Shown piece after piece: positions 10,901 through 14,053 of a stretch of DNA of 14,053 nucleotides (position 1 is its first letter; the number at the start of each line of letters is the position of its first letter). The notes under the pieces are model-generated. The model was given only the letters and a program-made list of their open reading frames with translations. It was not told where the DNA came from and ran no database searches. Made by a program: the position numbers and the translations under genes. The stretch covers positions 1 through 14,053 of the forward strand of contig CALHPI010000023.1 of the NCBI GenBank assembly GCA_938036275.1. The letters are read 5' to 3'. Source of the stretch: Minisyncoccota bacterium. GTDB lineage: Bacteria > Patescibacteriota > Minisyncoccia > UBA6257 > HR35.

Positions 10901-11135
10901 ACCTTTCGCCTATTTAGAGATTGAAGATTTAACTAATAAGATTGAAGTTATGGTTTTCCCTAAGGTTTATGAGAAATATTTTGAAATTTTGAAAGAAGGA
11001 AGAATTTATTATTTGGTTGGTACAGTCCAACAACGAGATAATCGCAATCTCGTTGTTGCTGATTTGATAATTGATCTGACAGAAAACAAAAAAATCTCTT
11101 TAACCCTTGTTAACTCGACCTTAAATAATCGATGA
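7953..11135 (+). CDS. dnaE: DNA polymerase III alpha subunit, short C-terminus
   Basis: This is the replicative polymerase catalytic subunit. The 1060-aa protein starts with the PHP domain (FVHLHVHSHYSLLDG from residue 4; TDHGNLYGAIEFY around 40; Glu67; SGCPQGEI; DVHYL). The usual PHP metal ligands appear kept, so a metal-dependent proofreading activity is possible. The polymerase core has GPGRGSVVGSLVAYLL and the catalytic PDIDLDF (Asp397, Asp399) with the third Asp in KMDILGIRTL (Asp549). FYRPGPIELLP and AFARYGFNKSHA-type helix-hairpin regions follow, then an OB fold (about 965-1048). It stops about 12 residues later and so lacks the ~80-residue C-terminal tau-binding domain of E. coli DnaE (1160 aa). 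The start matches the family's usual M-x-x-FVHLHVH. Its TGA overlaps the thpR start (ATGA). Confidence 0.97.
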   Translation: MRDFVHLHVHSHYSLLDGLCKIDELIKRALELNYSALALTDHGNLYGAIEFYTKAKKAGLKPIIGVETYLAPRSRFDKTTKIDSKNFHLTLLAQNEKGYRNLLYLVTKAWLEGFYYKPRIDKELLKECSQGLICLSGCPQGEIPKLLLGGNFDLAKKKVYEYLDIFGRDNFYLEVNYHPKIEDGVKLKSALIKLSEETKVPLVATYDVHYLKSDDVKVHDIFLAIQTGKDVDEEERLTMKIDDFSLVDKVKINELYQDIPQALDMTVEIAEKCNLEIELQKTKMPRFNLPAGETEMSYLRKLCLQGIRERKLNEDEIKNRLDYELKVIEQTNFAGYFLVVQDIVNFAKANKIMVGPGRGSVVGSLVAYLLKITEINPLKYGLLFERFLTPDRIEFPDIDLDFSDIKREKIFNYLKEKYGQDHVAQIITFGKMAARAAVRDVGRALGFSFSFVDRLARLIPADLDLNKAEDLADVKKILQEKEEYRQIIKAAKKLEGTIRHASVHACGLVITPEPLVNYLPLQFAPGDQRTIITQYDMYSVEKLGLLKMDILGIRTLSIIEDAQRLIEENHQQQINFDPDFQDKEVYKFLREGKTVGIFQLEGRGITEYLKKLKPEKFEDLASLIAFYRPGPIELLPSFLRRKFGKEEITYLHPKLEPILKETYGIMVYQEQLMKMAQELAGYSPTEADILRKAVGKKIKSLVDGETQKLKERMIKNAISKEIAEKIVSLVEPFARYGFNKSHAIAYAAVAYYTAYLKTYYPLEFLTACLIHEGKDLDRVKVYLRDFKDYGFVVLPPDINESNFHFTITAEKKVRFGLGSIKNVGRPLVEFIEKERKNNGPYQSLADFLRRVQHKDLNKKSLESLIKAGAFDRFYRREILISNLDYLLEYSQKTKNLQHSKSLFVSNNDLYLKPATSFNPLEILKWERELLGIYLSGHPYEKFAPLLKNKVKNISEILKFEEGRKVSLAGVANEIKRVFTKNKEPFAYLEIEDLTNKIEVMVFPKVYEKYFEILKEGRIYYLVGTVQQRDNRNLVVADLIIDLTENKKISLTLVNSTLNNR
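8165..8178. repeat. 14-bp perfect palindrome ACCGCGATCGCGGT
   Basis: A G+C-rich perfect palindrome inside the PHP-domain coding region of dnaE, containing the octamer GCGATCGC. The same octamer recurs at 11783-11790 inside aspS. It may be chance from Arg/Asp/Ser codons, but it stands out in this AT-rich sequence. Confidence 0.5.
11028..11058 (+). repeat. 12-bp perfect inverted repeat (hairpin) near the dnaE 3' end
   Basis: CAACAACGAGAT (11028-11039) and its exact reverse complement (11047-11058) flank a 7-nt loop, AATCGCA. The hairpin lies in the OB-fold codons of dnaE, about 75 nt before the stop and the coupled thpR start. No T-tract follows, so it is not a standard terminator. It could be an mRNA structure that affects translation coupling or RNA processing, or chance. 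Confidence 0.5.
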
Positions 11136-11674
11136 GACTTTTTTTAGCTTTTTCTTTGACAGCGGGTTTAAAAAAGAAAATAGCTTTTTTAGAAGAAAAG
11201 ATAGACAAAAAATTTAAAACCAAGCTTAACTGGATTCCTTTAGAAAATCTCCATTTAACAGTTTTATTTCTAGGACACTTGAATTATCAAGATTATTTAA
11301 AAGTTGAAAATATTCTGGCAAACTTTAACCTGCCTTATCGAAATTTAGAAGCAAGAATTAAAAAAATCGCTTATGGTCCGCCAGGCAAAAAGAGGATGAT
11401 TTGGCTTTATTTAGAAAAAAATAAAAAATTAGAAGAAATTAAAAACTATTTTGAGAAGGAATTAGACAAACAAAGTGTCTTTTATAAAAAAGAAGTTAGA
11501 GAATTTTTACCTCACATCAATTTAATTCGTTTGAAAGTCGCGAAAGACTTGCCAGAAATTGACGAAAAGTTAAATTGGTCGATTAACCTGAATGAACTTT
11601 GTCTTTTTGAATCTTATCTTAAAAAAGAAGGAGCCGAATATAAAAAATTAAAATGTGTTAAAATAGGTTTATGA
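11132..11674 (+). CDS. thpR: RNA 2',3'-cyclic phosphodiesterase (2H phosphoesterase, ThpR/LigT family)
   Basis: Members of this two-histidine family hydrolyse 2',3'-cyclic phosphate RNA ends and in vitro can join 2'-5' RNA ends. The 180-aa protein begins MRLFLAFSLTAGLKKKI, as usual for the family, and has the first catalytic motif HLTVLFLG (His41, Thr43). The second motif is HINLIRL (His128): the expected Thr/Ser is Asn130. Both histidines remain, so fold and general function are likely kept, but the second phosphate-binding residue is altered. GPPGKKRMIWLYLE in the middle also matches the family (usual P-x-x-x-R-x-x-W). It is joined to dnaE and aspS by ATGA overlaps at both ends. Confidence 0.88.
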   Translation: MRLFLAFSLTAGLKKKIAFLEEKIDKKFKTKLNWIPLENLHLTVLFLGHLNYQDYLKVENILANFNLPYRNLEARIKKIAYGPPGKKRMIWLYLEKNKKLEEIKNYFEKELDKQSVFYKKEVREFLPHINLIRLKVAKDLPEIDEKLNWSINLNELCLFESYLKKEGAEYKKLKCVKIGL

Positions 11675-13092
11675 AGAAAATTTGGAATTTAGAAACCAAA
11701 AACTTAATTCAGCAACGAGTTGAACTTTATGGTTTTGTTGATAACATTCGCGATCATGGCAAAATTCTGTTTCTTGATTTGCGCGATCGCAGTGGCGTTG
11801 TTCAGTGTGTTATTGATCAAAGTAATAATTTTTTTTCTTTAGCCAAAAATCTCAAACCAGCTTCAGTAGTTAAAATAATCGGTTATGTTCAACCTCGACC
11901 AGCTCATTTGGAAAATCCTGATTTAGAAACTGGTAAGGTTGAAGTAATGATTGAAAAATTAGAACTTTTAGCTTTGGCTAAAGATTTACCTTTTGAAGTT
12001 ACATCCGACGGTTATGAAATTAATGAAGCTTTAAGATTAAAATATCGCTATCTTGATTTAAGAAGACCCAGACTCCAGAAAAATTTAAGAAGAAGACATG
12101 AGTTTTTACTCTTTCTTCGAAATTTTTTAGATGCTCAGGGATTTATTGAAATTGAAACACCGATTTTAACAAAGTCAACTCCAGAAGGAGCTCGTGATTT
12201 TTTGGTGCCGAGCCGACTTTATCCGGGTAAATTTTATGCTCTGCCACAATCACCTCAACAATATAAACAACTCTTAATGGTTGCAGGGTTGGAAAGATAT
12301 TTCCAAATTGCCAGATGCTTTCGCGATGAAGACCCTCGAGCTGATCGTCAACCCGAGTTTACTCAAATTGATATTGAGATGAGTTATGTTGAAAGAGATG
12401 ATCTTTTAAATTTAGTTGAAAAAATGTTCATTGAGGTAATTCAAAATCTTTATCCTCAAAAAAAGATTACCAAAATTCCTTTCCCAAGGATTGGTTATGA
12501 AGAAGCTATTCGGCTTTACGGTTCTGATAAACCAGACTTAAGAGAAGACCCTCAAAATCCTAATGAGCTTGCCTTTTGTTTTATAATTGACTTTCCAATG
12601 TTTGAATGGAATGAAAATGAAAATCGTTGGGAAACTATGCATCATCCTTTTACTCAACCAAAATTACCTGATGGTTCAAAAGATAAAAATGAATTAATTA
12701 AAGTTTTAGAAACTTCACCAGAAATTTTGCTCAGCGAACAATACGATTTAGTTTTAAATGGTTATGAAATTGGTGGTGGTAGTTTGCGAATTACTGATTC
12801 AGATATTTTAATAAAAGTTTTTGAAGTTTTAGGTTATAATAAACAAGAAATTGAAGCTAAATTTAAACATTTAATTGAAGCTTTTTCTTATGGTGTTCCG
12901 CCTCATGGTGGCATTGCTCCCGGAGTTGACCGAATTTTGATGATTCTGGAAAATGAAACTAATATCAGAGAGGTTATAGCTTTTCCCAAAACAGGTGAAA
13001 ATCGTGATCTGATGATGGATGCTCCCAGTGAAATTAGTGAAAAAGAATTAAGAGAATTAGGAATTGAAATTAAAAGGTCAAATTTAAAATAA
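11671..13092 (+). CDS. aspS: Aspartyl-tRNA synthetase, bacterial type without GAD domain
   Basis: AspRS charges tRNA-Asp; some bacterial forms also make Asp-tRNA-Asn for GatCAB. The 473-aa protein has an N-terminal anticodon-binding OB fold (about 15-105, with FVDNIRDHGKILFLDLRDRSGVVQ), motif 1 (FIEIETPILTKSTPEGARDF, 158-177), the bacterial flipping/specificity stretch LPQSPQQYKQLLMVAG, motif 2 (ARCFRDEDPRADRQPEFTQ, 214-232) and motif 3 (GVDRILMIL, 418-426, Arg421). Typical bacterial enzymes have ~585-600 residues because of a GAD domain of about 120 residues after YGSDKPDLR. Here only about 11 residues separate it (ends at 291) from FCFIIDFPMFEW (303), so GAD is missing. His29 in IRDHG is the residue type linked to non-discriminating enzymes. 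ATGA overlap with thpR indicates coupling. Confidence 0.97.
   Translation: MKKIWNLETKNLIQQRVELYGFVDNIRDHGKILFLDLRDRSGVVQCVIDQSNNFFSLAKNLKPASVVKIIGYVQPRPAHLENPDLETGKVEVMIEKLELLALAKDLPFEVTSDGYEINEALRLKYRYLDLRRPRLQKNLRRRHEFLLFLRNFLDAQGFIEIETPILTKSTPEGARDFLVPSRLYPGKFYALPQSPQQYKQLLMVAGLERYFQIARCFRDEDPRADRQPEFTQIDIEMSYVERDDLLNLVEKMFIEVIQNLYPQKKITKIPFPRIGYEEAIRLYGSDKPDLREDPQNPNELAFCFIIDFPMFEWNENENRWETMHHPFTQPKLPDGSKDKNELIKVLETSPEILLSEQYDLVLNGYEIGGGSLRITDSDILIKVFEVLGYNKQEIEAKFKHLIEAFSYGVPPHGGIAPGVDRILMILENETNIREVIAFPKTGENRDLMMDAPSEISEKELRELGIEIKRSNLK
13064..13090 (+). promoter_or_regulatory. Possible promoter for the membrane-anchored protein gene
   Basis: TTGAAA (13064-13069), a 15-bp spacer and TAAAAT (13085-13090) lie within the last codons of aspS, 11 nt before ATG 13102. 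The spacer is short and the region is A/T-rich, so a chance match is possible; read-through from aspS is the alternative. Confidence 0.3.
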
Positions 13093-13101
13093 TAACGAAA
13101 A

Positions 13102-13524
13102 ATGATAATGAAAATGAATAAAAATATTTTCTATTTTCTTTTAGCTGTTTTTGTCGGGATTATTCTGGGTATTGGTTTAATTTATTTTACTAAAGGTAAA
13201 AAAAATTATGTTGCTGTTTTTCTTAACAACGGTGTTATTTACTTTGGTAAACTTTCTACTTTTCCCAGATTAAAACTTACCAACGCTATTTTTTTTCAAC
13301 AAGATGAATCCGGTCAATTAATCCCCCAGAGATTTGTTGATGCTTTTTGGGCTCCAGCAGGACCAATTTATCTTAATAGTAACTCAATTATTTTTATTGC
13401 TCCTCTTAGTGAATCAAGCCCGCTAGTGAATTTTATTGAAGGTCAAAGAAGACGAACTTTGCCGTTGCAACCTTCTCAACCACAAATTCAACCCCGACCA
13501 ACTTCTCCGCCTTCTACTCAGTAA
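13102..13524 (+). CDS. Membrane-anchored protein of unknown function
   Basis: The 140-aa protein has an N-terminal membrane helix (about residues 9-30, FYFLLAVFVGIILGIGLIYF) with short basic flanks, so most of it is probably outside the membrane. A small beta-rich domain follows, with YVAVFLNNGVIYFGKLS and SIIFIAPL, then a Pro/Gln/Thr-rich tail (about 118-140). Membrane-anchored proteins starting with an AVFLxNGxVYFGKL-type strand pair are, to my knowledge, common hypothetical proteins in Parcubacteria. Three in-frame ATGs (13102, 13108, 13114) are possible starts; none has a Shine-Dalgarno sequence. It follows aspS by 9 nt and precedes the rRNA promoter. Function is unknown. Confidence 0.8.
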   Translation: MIMKMNKNIFYFLLAVFVGIILGIGLIYFTKGKKNYVAVFLNNGVIYFGKLSTFPRLKLTNAIFFQQDESGQLIPQRFVDAFWAPAGPIYLNSNSIIFIAPLSESSPLVNFIEGQRRRTLPLQPSQPQIQPRPTSPPSTQ

Positions 13525-13527
13525 AAC

Positions 13528-13555
13528 TTGACTTTTTATAATTTTTAAGTAAAAT
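13528..13555 (+). promoter_or_regulatory. rRNA operon promoter (rrn P)
   Basis: TTGACT (13528-13533), a 16-bp spacer and TAAAAT (13550-13555) give the best sigma-70-type promoter in the window, starting just after the stop of the preceding gene. Predicted start is near 13562, leaving a leader of about 83 nt before mature 16S. A TATAAT at 13537-13542 lies in the spacer and has no matching -35. Confidence 0.6.
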
Positions 13556-13600
13556 TAATTATAGATAGAGATGAGAGATTTTTTTGTTGAAAGGAAAAAG

Positions 13601-13612
13601 TACTCTTAAAAG
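13601..13612 (+). promoter_or_regulatory. Possible boxA-like antitermination element in the rRNA leader
   Basis: TACTCTTAAAAG in the 16S leader resembles the boxA consensus TGCTCTTTAA-type element bound by NusB/NusE, and lies where rrn boxA elements usually do, between promoter and 16S. The match is partial. Confidence 0.3.
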
Positions 13613-13644
13613 ATTTTTAATTGCCTGGGCGTTTAGAAGATGAT

Positions 13645-14053
<409 letters not shown>

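Noticed and set aside
13537..13542. TATAAT as the rRNA -10 box
   Set aside because: No -35-like sequence lies 15-18 bp upstream; the TTGACT-N16-TAAAAT pair is better.

Overview
The window is AT-rich (about one third G+C by eye), tightly packed DNA. It best fits a member of the Candidate Phyla Radiation (Patescibacteria), most likely the Parcubacteria side. The pointers are short intergenic gaps, many 4-nt ATGA gene overlaps, almost no Shine-Dalgarno sequences, small proteins of CPR type, CPR-like variants of LigA and AspRS, and a divergent 16S 5' end (GGATAAGGCATGCAAGTC, then CAGCAGCCGAGAATC). TGA is a normal stop codon here: it ends several genes and forms the ATGA overlaps. This argues against the TGA-recoding Gracilibacteria/Absconditabacteria. 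The assignment is inferred from sequence features and was not confirmed by a database search.

Region 1 (1-4241) is a surface and pilus operon. A large cysteine-rich extracellular protein, cut by the left edge of the window, contains a (PTST)5 linker. Four small proteins with prepilin-type N-termini follow, with overlaps or gaps of at most 3 nt. Their order and features resemble the minor (pseudo)pilin series GspH/FimT, GspI/PilV, GspJ/PilW, GspK/PilX; the last lacks the Glu at mature position 5. This looks like a minor-pilin tip complex with a candidate tip adhesin, comparable in logic to PilVWX-PilY1 but with an unrecognised large protein.

Region 2 (4242-7321) is a DNA-ligase and translation operon: ligA, rbfA, a small PD-(D/E)XK-like protein that overlaps rbfA, and rplS. 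Region 3 (7308-7925, minus strand) is rnhB. It converges on rplS with overlapping 3' ends and is divergent from dnaE across a 27-bp gap.

Region 4 (7916-13524) is dnaE, thpR and aspS, joined by ATGA overlaps, then a membrane-anchored protein of unknown function. DnaE ends just after its OB fold. AspRS lacks the GAD insertion domain of typical bacterial enzymes. Region 5 (13525-14053) is an rRNA promoter and leader followed by the first ~409 nt of 16S rRNA, which continues past the right edge.

The genes before ligA and dnaE share a compact arrangement: a TAWAAT box exactly 9 nt before the ATG and no Shine-Dalgarno sequence. This suggests leaderless or nearly leaderless transcripts. The most interesting items are the pilus-tip operon, the GAD-less AspRS, the altered LigA domain Ia, the degenerate nuclease-like protein in the ribosome-related operon, and the leaderless promoter pattern.
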